From Phocoena phocoena (taxonomy: Eukaryota; Chordata; Mammalia; Artiodactyla; Phocoenidae), in the NCBI RefSeq assembly GCF_963924675.1, contig NC_089221.1, positions 91,823,835 to 91,887,834 of the forward strand: a stretch of 64,000 bases of DNA, in the 5' to 3' direction. Each line of letters begins with the position of its first letter. Positions within the stretch are counted from its first letter, which is position 1. Below are positions 11,466-23,530 of this stretch, piece after piece. The notes under the pieces are model-generated. The model was not told the origin of the DNA, ran no database searches, and was given only the letters and a program-made list of their open reading frames with translations. The position numbers and the translations under genes are program-made.

Positions 11466-11640
11466 TAACATGAGTTAAGCACCTACTGTGTGCTAGCCTT
11501 TGCTTAGCACTATCCATCATTATCTCATTGGTTCCTTGCAATAATCCTATGAGATAGATACTGTTATTGTCCCTATTTTACAAATGTGGTTACAGAGGCT
11601 CAAAGAGATGGAATCAGTTGATTAACTGTGACCCCATCCT
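11466..11640 (-). repeat. MIR, antisense
   Basis: Reads 'agcacctactgtgtgctagc', 'ttatctcattggttccttgc', 'ctattttacaaatgtggtta' and 'cagaggctcaaagag', the complement of MIR. Confidence 0.8.
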
Positions 11641-12878
11641 AGGATTTTGCTTCTGCCTCTCTCATCAGCATGATCTCTAGCAGAAAATTTGTGACTAACC
11701 ATTAGATTTTGCTTCCTAGTCCTATCAATTGTGAGGTAGCCCAGGGCATTGAGAGACCTTCTGAGAGCACCTGCCATGTTTTATTCATCCCTGTCTCCCC
11801 GTGGCATTTTTCATATAATAAAGGTTTGTTCCTTGCTATAGTCATTCATTTCTCTGTTTTATTCAGATGTTTCCCTTTCCTATCTACCCTAGCTACATTT
11901 ACCTGTATAACTCCTACCCTGATTTCAGGGCCGCAAATATCTCATCACCTCCATGCAGCCCTCTACCTATTCCTTGTTAGCCACGTGACACAACCAGGTC
12001 TCAGGCTTGACTGAAATTCACTCTGAGCCAGTTCCTCACCACTAGTCTCGCTCTCCAACCCCGTAGCTTTGGCCTGCCTACCTGATCAGTCACCTGGGCT
12101 CTTTACACATTTACAAACTGAATTTTGGTTCTCACTTTTCCATGGGATCCCTTGGGTTTCTCAGCCTGGTTTGTTGATGGTTTTCTTCACTCAGACCTTG
12201 GCCCTGCATTGTGGAATGTCTACCCAGAGTGATCCTTGGCCACTGAAGGTTATGCTCCTGGTATCTGTTCCTTGGTTTCAGCTGCTGTGGTCTTAGAAGG
12301 TACTGTCCCCACACCCTGCCATGGGTCACCTCCCAGCCACTGCATAAGTTTAATACTTTAATATTATAACATTCACGTATATTATAGTGATTTCTCCAAC
12401 TATAAAAATATCTTTTTTTTTACATCTTTATTGGTGTATAATTGCTATACAATGGTGTGTTAGTTTCTGCTTTATAACAAAGTGAATCAGTTATACATAT
12501 ACATATGTTCCCATATCTCTTCCCTCTTGTGTCTCCCTCCCTCCCACCCTCCATATCCCACCCCTCTAGGTGGTCACAAAGCACCGAGCTGATCTCCCTG
12601 TGCTATGCGGCTGCTTCCCACTAGCTATCTATTTTACGTTTGGTAGTGTATATATGTCCATGCCACTCTCTTACTTTGTCACAGCTTACCATTCCCCCTC
12701 ACCATATCCTTAAGTCCATTCTCTAGTAGGTCTGTGTCTTTATTCCTGTCTTACCCCTAGGTTCTTCATGACATTTTTTTTTCTTAAATTCCATATATAT
12801 GTGTTAGCATACGGTATATGTCTTTCTCTTTCTGACTTACTTCACTCAGTATAACAGACTCGAGGTCCATCCACCTCA

Positions 12879-13790
12879 TTACAAATACTCAATTTTGTTT
12901 CTTTTTATGGCTGAGTAATATTCCATTGTATATATGTGCCACATCTTCTTTATCCATTCATCTGATGATGGACACTTAGGTTGTTTCCATCTCCTGGCTA
13001 TTGTAAATAGAGCTGCAGTGGGGCTTCCCTTGTGGCGCAGTGGCTGGGGGTCCACCTGCCGGTGCGGGGGGCGCAGGTTCGTGCCCCGGTCTGGGAAGTT
13101 CCTGCGTGCCGTGGAGTGCCTGGGCCCGTGGGCCGTGGATGCTGGGCCTGTGTGTCCGGAACCTGTGCTCTGCAGCGGGAGAGGCCGCAACAGTGAGAGG
13201 CCCATGTACCGAAAAAAAAAAATTAGAGCTGCAATGAACATTTTGGTACATGAATCTTTTTGAATTATGGTTTTCTCAGGGTATATGCCCAGTAGTGGGA
13301 TTGCTGGGTCATATGGTAGTTCTATTTGTAGTTTTTTAAGGAACCGCCATACTGTTCTCCATAGTGGCTCTATCAATTTACATTCCCACCAGCAGTGCAA
13401 GAGTGTTCCCTTTTCTCCACACCCTCTACAGCATTTATTCTTTCTAGATTTTTTGATGATGGCCATTCTGACTGGTGTGAGATGATATCTCATTGTAGTT
13501 TTTATTTGAATTTCTGTAATGATTAATGATGTTGAGCATTCTTTCATGTGTTTGTTGGCAGTCTGTATATCTTCTTTGGAGAAATGTCTATTTAGGTCTT
13601 CTGCCCATTTTTGGATTGGGTTGTTTGTTTTTTTGATATTGAGCTGAATGAGCTGCTTGTAAATTTTGGAGATGAATCCTTTGTCTGTTGCTTCATTTGC
13701 AAATATTTTCTCCCATTCTGAGGGTTGTCTTTTTGTCTTGTTTATGGTTTCTTTGGTGTGAAAAAGCTTTGAAGTTTCATTAGGTCCCAT
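12879..13790 (-). pseudogene. L1 ORF2p C-terminus fused through a SINE
   Basis: A 303-codon open frame starts in the L1 ORF2 C-terminal region ([20 protein letters not shown], then the cysteine-rich [20 protein letters not shown]), runs without a stop through the antisense strand of the SINE at 13021-13220, and re-enters L1 ORF2 in frame ([20 protein letters not shown]). There is no evidence that it is translated. Confidence 0.85.
13021..13220 (+). mobile_element. CHR-type SINE nested in L1
   Basis: Full short CHR SINE ('gggcttcccttgtggcgcag' head, 'gagaggcccatgtaccg' end, A tail) inside the L1 ORF2 region. The duplication agagctgcagtg (13009-13020) / agagctgcaatg (13225-13236) is L1 sequence, so the SINE arrived after the L1. 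It is somewhat more diverged than most copies in the window. Confidence 0.94.
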
Positions 13791-14818
13791 TTGTTTATTT
13801 TTGTTTTTATTTCCATTTCTCTATGAGGTGGGTCAAAAAGGATCTTGCTGTGACTTATGTCATAGAGTGTTCTGCTTCTGTTTTCCTCTAAGGGTTTGAT
13901 ACTTTCTGGCCTTACATTTAGGTCTTTAATCCATTTTGAGCTTATTTTTGTATATGGTGTTAGGGAGTGATCTAATCTCATACTTTTACATGTACTTGTC
14001 CAGTTTTCCCAGCACCACTTATTGAAGAGGCTGTCCTTTCTCCAATGTACATTCCTGCCTCCTTTATCAAAGATAAGGTGACCATATGTGTGTGGGTTTA
14101 TCTCTGGGCTTTCTGTCCTGTTGCATTGATCTATATTTCTGTATTTGTGCCAGTACCATACTGTCTTGATTACTGTAGCTTTGTAGTATAGTCTGAAGTC
14201 AGGGAGCCTGATTCCTCCAGCTCCGTTTTTCGTTCTCAAGATTGCTTTGGCTATTCGGGGTCTTTTGTGTTTCCATACAAATTGTGCAATTTTTTGTTCT
14301 AGTTCTGTGGAAAATGCCAGTGGTAGTTTGATAGGGATTGCATTGAATCTATAGATTGCCTTGGGTAGTAGAGTCGTTTTCACAATGTTGATTCTTCCAA
14401 TCCAAGAACATGGTATATCTCTCCATCTATTTGTATCATCTTTAATTTCTTTCATCAGTGTCTTATAATTTTCTGCAAAGAGGTCTTTTGTCTCCTTAGG
14501 TAGATTTATTCCTAGATATTTTATTCTTTTTGTTGCAGTGGTAAATGGGAGTGTTTTCTTGATTTCACTTTCAGATTTTTCATCAATAGTGTATAGCAAT
14601 GCCAGAGATTTCTGTGCATTAATTTTGTATCCTGCTACTTTACCAAATTCATTGATTAGCTCTAGTATTTTTCTGGTAGCATCTTTAGGATTCTCTATGT
14701 ATAGTATCATGTCATCTGCAAACAGTGACAGCTTTACTTCTTCTTTTCTGATTTGGATTCCTTTTATTTCCTTTTCTTCTCTGATTGCTGTGGCTAAAAC
14801 TTCTAAAACTATGTTGAA
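13742..14818 (-). pseudogene. L1 ORF2p reverse transcriptase, second part
   Basis: In the frame following the stop, the sequence continues through [14 protein letters not shown], so the catalytic FADD is present, then the thumb region ([30 protein letters not shown]). A frameshift near 13750-13790 moves the C-terminal part into another frame. Confidence 0.88.
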
Positions 14819-15766
14819 TCAGTGTGGTGAGAGTAGGCAACCTTGTCTTGTTCCTGATCTTAGTGGAAATGCTTTCAGTTTTTCACCATTGAAGACGATG
14901 TTGGCTGTGGGTTTGTCATATATGGCTTTTATTATGTTGAGGAAAGTTCCCTGTATGCGTACTTTCTGGAGGGTTTTTATCATAAGTTGGTGTTGAATTT
15001 TGTCTAAAGCTTTGTCTTCATCTATTGAGATGACCATATGGTTGTTTTCCTTCAATTTGTTAATATGGTGTATCACATTGATTGATTTGTGTATATTGAA
15101 GAATCCTTGCATTCCTGGAATAAACCCCACTTGATCATGGTGTATGATCCATTTAATGTGCTGTTGGACTCTGTTTGCTAGTATTTTGTTGAGGATTTTT
15201 GCATCTATGTTCATCAGTGATATTGGCCTGTAGTTTTCTTTCTTTGTGACATCTTTGTCTGGTTTTGGTATCAGGGTGATGGTGGCCTCGTAAAATGAGT
15301 TTGAGAGTGTTCCTCCCTGTACTATATTTTGGAAGAGTTTGAGAAGGATAGGTGTTAGCTCTTCTCTAAATGTTTGATAGAATTCGCCTGTGAAGCCGTC
15401 TGGTCCTGGGCTTTTGTTTGTTGGAAGATTTTTAATCACAGTTTCAATTTCAGTGCTTGTGATTGGTTTGTTCATATTTTCTATTTCTTCCTGATTGAGT
15501 CTTGGGAGGTTGTGCATTTCTAAGAATTTGTCCATTTCTTCCAGGTTGTCCATTTTATTGGCATAGAGTTGCTTGTAGTAACCTCTCATGATCTTTTGTA
15601 TTTCTGCAGTGTCAGTTGTTACTTCTCCTTTTTCATTTCTAATTCTATTGATTTGAGTCTTCTCCCTTTTTTTCTTGATGAATCTGGCTAATGGTTTATC
15701 AATTTTGTTTATCTTCTCAAAGAACCAGCTTTTAGTTTTATTCATCTTTGCTATCATTTCCTTCAT
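14819..15766 (-). pseudogene. L1 ORF2p reverse transcriptase, first part
   Basis: A 315-codon frame with the [13 protein letters not shown] block, [15 protein letters not shown] and RQGCLLSP motifs of non-LTR reverse transcriptase. It ends in a stop immediately after LLSPH, just before the palm segment with FADD. A break upstream separates it from the endonuclease. Confidence 0.92.
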
Positions 15767-16026
15767 TTCTTTTTCATTTATTTCTGATCTGATCTTTATG
15801 ATTTCTTTCCTTCTGCTAACTTAGGGGTATTTTGTTCTTTTTTCTCTAATTGCTTTAGGTGCAAGGTTAGGTTGTTTATTCGAGATGTTTCCTGTTTCTT
15901 AAAGTGGGATTGAATTGCTATAAACTTCCCTCTTAGAACTGCTTTCGCTGCATCCCATAGGTTTTGGATCATCGTGTCTCCATTGTCATTTGTTTCTAGG
16001 TATTTTTAAGTTTCCTCTTTGATTTC

Positions 16027-16815
16027 TTAAGTGATCACTTCATTATTAAGTAGTGTGTTGTTTAGCCTCCATGTGTTTGTATTTTTTACAGATCTTTTCC
16101 TGTAATTGATATCTAGTCTCATAGTGTTGTGGTTGGAAAAGATACTTGATACAATTTCAGTTTTCTTAAATTTACCAAGGCTTGATTTGTGACCCAAGAT
16201 ATGATCTATCCTGGAGAATGTTCCATGAGCACTTGAGAAAAATGTGTATTCTGTTGTTTTTGGATGGAATGTCCTATAAATATCAATTAAGTCCATCTTG
16301 TTTAATGTGTCATTTAAAGCTTGTGTTTCCTTATTTATTTTCACTTTGGATGATCTGTCCATTGTTGAAAGTGGGGTGTTAAAGTCCCCTACTATGAATG
16401 TGTTACTGTCGATTTCCCCTTTTACGGCTGTTAGTATTTGTCTTATGTATTGAGGTGCTCCTATGTTGGGTATATAAATATTTACAGTTGTTATACCTTC
16501 TTCTTGGATCGATCCCTTAATCATTATGTAGTGTCCTTCTTTGTCTCTTCTAATAGTCTTTATTTTAAAGTCTACTTTGTCTGATATGAGAATTGCTACT
16601 CCAGCTTTCTTTTGGTTTCCATTTGCATGGAATATCTTTTTCCATCCCCTTACTTTCAGTCTGTATGTGTCTCTAGGTCTTAAGTGGGTCTCTTGTAGAC
16701 AGCATATATATGGGTCTTGTTTTTGTATCCATTCAGCCAGTCTCTGTCTTTTGGTGGGAGCATTTAATCCATTTACATTTAAGGTAATTATCGATATGTA
16801 TGTTCCTATTACCAT
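16027..16815 (-). pseudogene. L1 ORF2p endonuclease domain remnant
   Basis: An open frame of 262 codons from MVIGTYISIITLNVNGLN covers the APE-type endonuclease domain: NVNGLN, the QETH metal-binding motif, GDFN, and the SRIDHILGHK region. It ends in a premature stop after residues corresponding to the end of the domain. The endonuclease motifs look intact, but the downstream domains are separated from it. Confidence 0.9.
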
Positions 16816-16873
16816 TTTCTTAATTGTTTTGGGTTTGTTATTATAGGTCTTCTTCTTCTCTTGTGTTTCTTGC

Positions 16874-17755
16874 CTAGAGAAGATCCTTTAGCAGTTGTTG
16901 TAAAGCTGGTTTGCTGAACTCTCTCAGCTTTTGCTTGTCTGCAAAGGTTTTAATTTCTCCATCAAATCTGAATGAGATCCTTGCTGGGTAGAGTAATCTT
17001 GGTTGTAGGTTTTTCTCCTTCATCACTTTAAATATGTCCTGCCTGTACCTTCTGGCTTGCAGAGTTTCTGCTGAAAGATCAGCTGTTAACCTTATGGGGA
17101 TTCCCTTGTGTGTTATTTGTTGTTTTTCCCTTGCTGCTTTTAATATGTTTTCTTTGTATTTAATTTTTGACAGTTTGATTAATATGTGTCTTGGCATGTT
17201 TCTCCTTGGATTTATCCTGTATGGGACTGTCTGTGCTTCCTGCTTGATTAACTATTTCCTTTCGCATATTAGGGAAGTTTTCAACTGAAATCTCTTCAAA
17301 TATTTTCTCAGTTCCTTCCTTTTTCTCTTCTTCTTCTGGAACCCCTATAATTCAAATGTTGGTGTGTTTAATGTTGTCCCAGAAGTCTCTGAGAATGTCC
17401 TCAGTTCTTTTCCTTCTTTTTCTTTATTCTGCTCTGCAGTAGTTATTTCCACTATTTTATCTTCCAGGTCATTTATCCGTTCTTCTGCCTCAGTTATTCT
17501 GTTACTGATCCCTTCTATAGTAGTTTAAATTTCATTTATTGTGTTGTTCATCATTGTTTGTTTCATCTTTAGTTCTTCTAGGTCCTTGTTAAATGTTTGT
17601 TGCATTTTCTCTATTCTATTTCCAAGATTTTGGATCATCTTTACTATCATTATTCTAAATTGTTTTTCAGGTAGCCTGCCTATTTCCTCTTCATTTGTTA
17701 GGTCTGGTGGGTGTTTATCTTGCTCCTTCATCTGCTGTGAGTTTTTCTGTCTCAT
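16874..17755 (-). pseudogene. L1 ORF1p remnant
   Basis: An N-terminal piece (minus strand from 17755, MRQKNSQQMKEQDKHPPDL...) leads into a coiled-coil heptad region ending at a stop at 17525. A C-terminal piece (17197-16874) carries the conserved REKQQITHKGIPIRLTADLS region of the nucleic-acid-binding C-terminal domain. The middle is interrupted by stops or frameshifts, so no full chaperone protein can be made. Confidence 0.88.
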
Positions 17756-17859
17756 TTTGCTTATCTTACTATGTTTGGGGTCTCCTTTTTGCAGGCTGCA
17801 GGTTCATAGTTCCCACCCATTGTTTTTAGTGTCTGTCCTCAGTGGCTAAAGTTGGTTCA

Positions 17860-19107
17860 GTGGGTTGTGTAGGCTTCCTGGTGGAGGGGACTAGTGCCTG
17901 TGTTCTGGTGGATGAGGCTGGATCTTGTCTTTCTGGGTGGCAGGTCCACGTCTGGTGGTGTGTTTTGGGGTGTCTGTGGACCCATTATGATTTTAGGCAG
18001 CCTTTCTGCTAATGGGTGGTGTTGTGTTCCTGTCTTGCTAGTTGTTTGGCAAAGGGTGTCCAGCACTGTAGCTTGCTGGTTGTTGAGTGAAGCTGGATGT
18101 TGGTGTTGACCTCTGGGAGGATGATGGAGACCTCTGGGAGATTTTCGCTGTTTGATATTACGTGGAGCTGGGAGGGCTTTTGTTGACCAGTGCCCTGATG
18201 TTGGCTCTCCCACCTCAGAGGCACAGCTCTGACTCCTGGCTGCAGTACCAAGAGCCTTTCATCCACACGGCTCTGAATAAAAGGGAGAAAAAGTAGAAAG
18301 AAAGAAAGAAAGAAAGTGGATAAGAGAAAATAAAATAAAGTAAGGTAAAATAAAAAAGTTATTAAAATAAAAAAATAATTATTAAGAAAAATTTTTTTAA
18401 AAAAGAAAAAAAAAATGGACGGATAGAACCCTAGGACAATTGGTGAAAGCAAAGCTATACAGACAAAATCTCACACAGAAGCATACACATACACACTCAC
18501 AAAAAGAGGAAAAGGGGAAAAAATAATCTTGCTCTTAAAGTCCACCTCCTCAATTTGGGATGATTCGTTGTCTGTTCAGGTATTCCACAGATGCAGGTAC
18601 CTCAAGTTGATTGTGGAGCTTTAATCCACTGCTTCTGAGGCTGCTGGGAGAGATTTCCCTTTCTCTTCTTTGTTCTCACAGCTCCCAGGGGCTCAGCTTT
18701 GGATTTGGCCCCGCCTCTGCATAGGTCGACGGAGGGCGTCTGTTCTTTGCTCAGACAGGATGGGGTTAAAGGAGCAGCTGACTCGGGGGCTCTGGCTTAC
18801 TCAGGCTGGGGGGAGGGAGGAGTAGGGAGTGTGGGGCAAGCCTGCGGCGGCAGAGGCCAGCATGACGTTGCACCAGCCTGAGGTGTGCCGTGCGTTCTCC
18901 TGGGGAAGTTGTCCCTGGATCCTGGGACCCTGGCAGTGGCAGGCTGCACAGGCTCCCCGGAAGGGGCGTGTGGATAGTGACCTGTGCTTGCACACAGGCT
19001 TCTTGGTGGCGGCAGCAGCAGCCTTAGCGTCTCATGCCCGTCTCTGGGGTCCGCGCTGTTAGCCGCGACTCGCGCCCGTCTCTAGAGCTCATTTAAGCAG
19101 CGCTCTC
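17860..19107 (-). promoter_or_regulatory. L1 5'UTR (internal promoter region)
   Basis: Lies upstream of L1 ORF1 on the minus strand and is far richer in CpG and GC than the surroundings, particularly 18690-19100. It includes a GAAA/A-rich segment at 18296-18420. L1 5'UTRs normally hold the sense promoter; whether this family also has an antisense promoter is not known to me. Open frames here on the + strand are not genes. Confidence 0.7.
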
Positions 19108-19364
19108 CTATAAAAATTTCTTAAAAGATGGGGCCATATCCTAATTTTTTTAGCTTCCCCACAGTGCCCAATAGTATTGAGAAAAGTGTTCAGTAGATAC
19201 TTGAAACTAATTTGTTTACAGGATCCCTTCTGGAATGTTCTAAGATAAATCTACATTATAGTGAATGTCATTTTGTACCTAACTTGGGCCCAATATAGTA
19301 GAGTGGCTGTGCTCTACACCATTATGACATAATGCAGTCCTAGGATAAGAAGAGGTAATATGCC

Positions 19365-19600
19365 AGGAATTACCACGTTTAATCCTTACAGTAATTGTGT
19401 GTAGTGCATCCGCATTTCACAGATGATAATCAGAGAAGAACACAACTTACTTTCCCAAAGTCACACTGCTGATAAGATGGGGCCACTGGGATTTAAAAAC
19501 AGATTGATCTGCTCCATATCTGGTGTTCTTAACTTAGCTTGGCTCTTCTGCTTCACTGTATGGCAGATAGAGCCCTTGAGGACCCATGTCTTCAGATATA
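19365..19600 (-). repeat. MIR, antisense
   Basis: Decayed complement of MIR: 'aatccttacagtaattgtgt', 'catttcacagatgataatca', 'ttcccaaagtcacactgctg'. A second small antisense MIR-like piece follows at about 19660-19750. Confidence 0.6.
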
Positions 19601-19837
19601 GAGTCACAAAATGCTAGATGTGGAAAGGACATTAAGAATTTCTAGAGAAAATGCCTTTTTTTTTCCTGCCAATAAGAAAGCTAAGGGTGAGAGGCACAAA
19701 TCATTTCCTTAAAGTCACAAAATGAGTTGTCAGAGCCCTAGGACCAGGAGTGGGTCTCCTTTTAGGCACTCCACATATGAAATCTATTTTCCTTCCCAGA
19801 GCCTCAGAGTTCCACTTGCTCTATCACTAGGTCTTAC

Positions 19838-19868
19838 AGATGGGTGATGCTAGCAAGATCACCCATCT
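19838..19868. repeat. Perfect 11-bp hairpin
   Basis: Arms agatgggtgat and atcacccatct enclose the 9-nt loop gctagcaag. A further partial copy, tgatgggtgtc, follows directly. Confidence 0.75.
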
Positions 19869-21074
19869 TGATGGGTGTCAATTTTAGGACACTTTATCAA
19901 CCTGTGGGATGGTTTTCAAAGAGAATCCCGTGAGGCACTGAAGGAACAGACATGTGGCACGAAGCAGCAATAGTTGGAGGTCTTCCTGCCCCTCACCCCA
20001 CACCAGAATTCACAGAATACATTTATCCACTCATTCTGTACCCAAGAGCAATCTAATCAATAATAAAATTCCTTAGAGCTCTGGAATAGCTCCGGAGTAG
20101 ATAAGGAGCTCTTTGTACTGAAAGCATCTGAAGAATCAGAGGAGGACCAAAGGTGTGGGGGAGACTGGAGAGTTGATTTCAGAAGTATGCTCAGAGAATT
20201 TTGAGCAAAACCAGACAGCATTATGAGTGCTGCAGTATTTCTGCTTTATCTCCAAGTGTTTTGTATGTATGTCTATGTATGACTGTGTGTGTATCATCTG
20301 TCACCCAGATTTTCGTGAAATGCAAATATTCAATGACCCCATCAATTTAGGATTTTAGGTATGTTGTTCCTCCATAATCCCAAGGTAATTATTTGTCATT
20401 CTGAGTGAATACCTCATACCTCACTGTCTTTATCCTTGGACTACACAGAACACAAAAAGGATAAAGGAATAATAAAGGAAAATGGTTTTTTCCTCCTCCC
20501 CTTCTGTGCCACAGTCAGTCAAGTCAGCCAGTGTTTATTCAGCGCGTGACTGTGTGTGAGGCTTGTGCGGAGGGCAGCCAGGGGACACACAGATGGGAAA
20601 GCCCAGTTTGCAAGAAGCTGTCTTCCTTACCTCTCTCTTGTGTTTGCCTTTGCTTGTCTTTATTTCCTCTGTAAGATAATAGCACTGGGACCAAAATAAA
20701 ATTGTTTTAGCTGCTTTATTCCTAAGGGTAAACATAACACTGGATGTTTGTCATTGTAGACAGCAATAAAGATAAACTTTTAAGGAACACTTGAAAAATA
20801 TTTTTAAAGCATTAAGCTGATGGAAATGCTGGAAATCTTTTACCCCATATGCGCTTCTTTCAATAATATCTAAAGATTCTCAAGAATAGCATAGACTGGA
20901 GAAAATGGAAGAAAAGACAAGAAGAAATAGAAGCCGACAACTTCGAGTTTATTCAATTTTAATTTGCTTATCTCATTATTCTCTCGCCTTTTCAAATTCT
21001 GTATTGGTTAAATATTCTGTATTTGAAAATGAGAAGTTGGAAATTTTGTTTCCACTTCTAACTCTTCTGTATTC

Positions 21075-21340
21075 TTTTTATTTATTTATTTATTTATTTG
21101 GCTGCATCGGGTCTTAGTTGCGGCACGCAGGATCTTCATTGCGGTGTGCAGGCTTCTATCTAGTTGTGGCACGGGGGTTCCAGAGCCCCCGGGCTCAGTA
21201 GTTGCAGCACGTGGGCTCTAGAGTGCACAGGCTTAGTTGCCCTGTGGCATGTGGGATATTAGTTCCCTGACCGGGTATTGAACCCGCATCCCCTGCATTG
21301 GAAGGTGGATTCTTAACCACTGGACCACCAGGGAAATCCC
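21075..21340 (-). mobile_element. CHR-1-like long SINE, antisense
   Basis: ATTT-rich tail complement, 'ggctgcatcgggtcttagtt', repeated 'ctcagtagttgcagcacgtg' units and the head complement 'ccactggaccaccagggaaa'. Perfect duplication actcttctgtattc at 21061-21074 and 21341-21354. Confidence 0.92.
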
Positions 21341-21589
21341 ACTCTTCTGTATTCTTGAGCCTTCTCTTTGTAACTGATATTATAGCTAATTACCCTCTAT
21401 CACCCCCCCAGAAGAAAACTTGATAGATTAAGGAAAAGGTTTTATTTTTCTTTTCTTTAAATTTAAACTTTTATTTAAATGCTGATATCCCATTAATGGG
21501 CAAATGCATCAGCTAACACTGAAAGCAATAAAACATAATCATTATGTGAATTTTTTATTTCTATAAACTCTTTTACTAGATGCACCATC

Positions 21590-21880
21590 TTGTGCAAGTC
21601 AGTTAACCTGTATGAATGTTGGTTTCTTCATCTGTAAAATGAGAAAAATAATAGTACCAACTTCATTAGGTGTGCTCTTTATTAATGTGTTTAGTTCTCA
21701 TAATTCCATGGGATAGATCTTACTGTTATTCCCGTTCTATAAATAGGAAATTGAGGAAAAGTCAGTTTTAGTACCTTGGTCACAAGATAAATAAGTGATC
21801 GAACTGAGCTTGAAACTCAGACACTCCAGCTCCAGAACCCACACTCTCAACTACTAAGCCGTTGCCTCCAAGTGGACCCC
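21590..21880. repeat. MIR-type fragments, two orientations
   Basis: A sense piece (ttgtgcaagtcagttaacct, tcttcatctgtaaaatgag) at 21590-21650 abuts an antisense piece (ccgttctataaataggaaat, gttttagtaccttggtcaca) at about 21670-21870. Confidence 0.55.
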
Positions 21881-22008
21881 TTTAAGGCCCACATCTTCAT
21901 GGCCCGTTGCGGGATGGGGATGGGAAGAATTCAGAGTCAGTGCCCAGGGGTCCTTGAACAGCACTTCTGCCTCCTTTTTCCTAGTGCCTCAGAAAGCCCT
22001 TCATCCAC

Positions 22009-22427
22009 TGCTGTGAGTTGAATTGTATGCCCCCAAGTTTATCTGTTGAAGTACTAACCTCCAGTACCTCAGAATGGGACCTTATTTGGAAATAGGGTCA
22101 TTGCAAATATAATTATTTAAGATGAAGTCATACTGGAGTCAGGTAAGCACCTAAACCGATATGATGGTGTCCTTATAAAAAGGGGAAATTTGGACACAGA
22201 CACGCACACAGGGATACTTGCATGTGAAGATAAGAGTTATGTTGCCCCAAGCCAATTAACTATTAGAAGCCAGGAGAGAGGCCTGGAACAGATCGTTCCC
22301 TACTGCCTTCAGAAGAAGCATGGTCCTGCCAACATCTTGATCTTGGACTTACAGCCTCCAGAACAGTGAGACAATAAATTTCTGGTGGTTAAGCTAGTCA
22401 ATGTGTTACAGCAGCCCTAGCAAACAC
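22009..22427 (+). mobile_element. Old LTR, probably ERVL-MaLR type
   Basis: Begins tgctgtgagttgaattgtatg and contains 'cagtacctcagaatgggacc', 'ggtgtccttataaaaagggg', 'gacttacagcctccagaaca' and 'gcagccctagcaaac'. This is a very common mammalian LTR-like repeat with a polyadenylation signal (aataaa). Family name uncertain. Confidence 0.6.
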
Positions 22428-22500
22428 CCCTATGCATCTAACTGGTTAGCCCCCCAGCACCGCTCATCGAGGCTTCTCTCCGGCCCCTCTCAGCTCCATC

Positions 22501-22706
22501 TTTTTTTTTTTTTTGTGGTACACGGGCCTCTCACTGTTGTGGCCTCTCCCGTTGTGGAGCACAGCCTCCGGACGCGCAGGCTCCATGGCCATGGCTCACA
22601 GGCCCAGCCGCTCCGCGGCATGTGGGATCTTCCCGGACCGGGGCATGGAAACCGTGTCCCCTGCATCGGCAGGCAGTCTCTCAACCACTGCGCCACCAGG
22701 GAAGCC
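22501..22706 (-). mobile_element. CHR-type SINE, antisense
   Basis: T-rich tail complement, 'gtggtacacgggcctctcac' and ending 'gcgccaccagggaagcc'. Duplication ctcagctccatc at 22489-22500 and 22707-22718. Confidence 0.95.
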
Positions 22707-23329
22707 CTCAGCTCCATCCTAATCCCGTGGATTGCTTCCCCCATCGTTTCACCATCTCAGGCTCCTCCCCTTCCTTCCTCACTCCCTCAGCAGATGATCA
22801 CAGCTTTTACCCTCCTGAGGCCTCGCTGCCTCCTATGAGACCACTCAGGGCGTTCCCTCCTCCTCTGTCACCGCTGGTTCTTCTCCTCCTCAGACCACTG
22901 CTCTTCCTGTCATTCACCCTTTTGCATTCCACAGGCTTGGTCCCTCTCTGTCTTTTCTCTCTCTACGTGCTCCTCTCAGTGTTCATATTCATTTCCATAA
23001 TTTGAAGTATCAACCCTGCACTGTGAACTCTGATGCTTATTCCTGCGACCCAGCTTCTCTCCAGAGGCCACGCCCCTCACTCACAACCACTTTGCGGTCA
23101 GTTCCAGCTGCTGACTCTTCGATCCCAGCCACACACTACAATGAGCAAGTCATCTGACCTACGTAGCAGCTGCTTCTCTCTTTCTCCACAGTCAGACCCC
23201 CAAAACTTTCTTTCTTTTCTATGGCCTTCTGCAAACAAAGTCACCAAGACATGTTGATACTCTCCCTGCCGTGCCTCTCACATACATACTTTCTAATTTC
23301 CCTCAACCATTTCAAATCCTCATCCACAA

Positions 23330-23530
23330 CTAGGGTAACTTACTGCCCTTCCTGTTACTCCAGTTTTCCGCCTGGTTTTCGTAGGCTGCCAGAGTCATCT
23401 TCTCAACACAGAATTACACTCCTGTCGCTACCCTAGCCAGGCTGGGCCCTGGTTGCATACAGAATAAAGTCCCATCTAAATTTAGCATTCAAGGCTCCTC
23501 TTTGATCCAACCACAGCTCACCTCAATATT
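23330..23530 (+). repeat. L2 fragment
   Basis: Contains 'attacactcctgtcgctacc', 'agaataaagtcccatctaaa' and 'caaggctcctctttgatcca', which resemble the 'tcactcctctgctcaaaacc' to 'caaggccctacatgatctgg' part of L2. The pyrimidine-rich sequence before it (22790-23330) may be more of the same element. Confidence 0.5.

Larger units (their letters stand above)
12415..19107 (-). mobile_element. Nearly full-length L1, antisense to MCC
   Basis: About 6.7 kb, including a 200-bp SINE inserted later. From right to left the minus strand holds a GC-rich 5'UTR (about 17860-19107), ORF1 (broken, within 16874-17755), ORF2 (broken, about 12900-16815) and the 3' end with tail at 12415. The flanks ctataaaaatatctt (12400-12414) and ctataaaaatttctt (19108-19122) match at 14 of 15 bases, so this is a complete target-primed insertion. 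Stops and frameshifts in both ORFs make it inactive. Confidence 0.93.

Noticed and set aside
17894..19062. GC-rich open frames on both strands around 17.9-19.1 kb that could look like a gene with a CpG island.
   Set aside because: The region is the L1 5'UTR: it joins ORF1 on one side and ends exactly at the L1 target duplication on the other.
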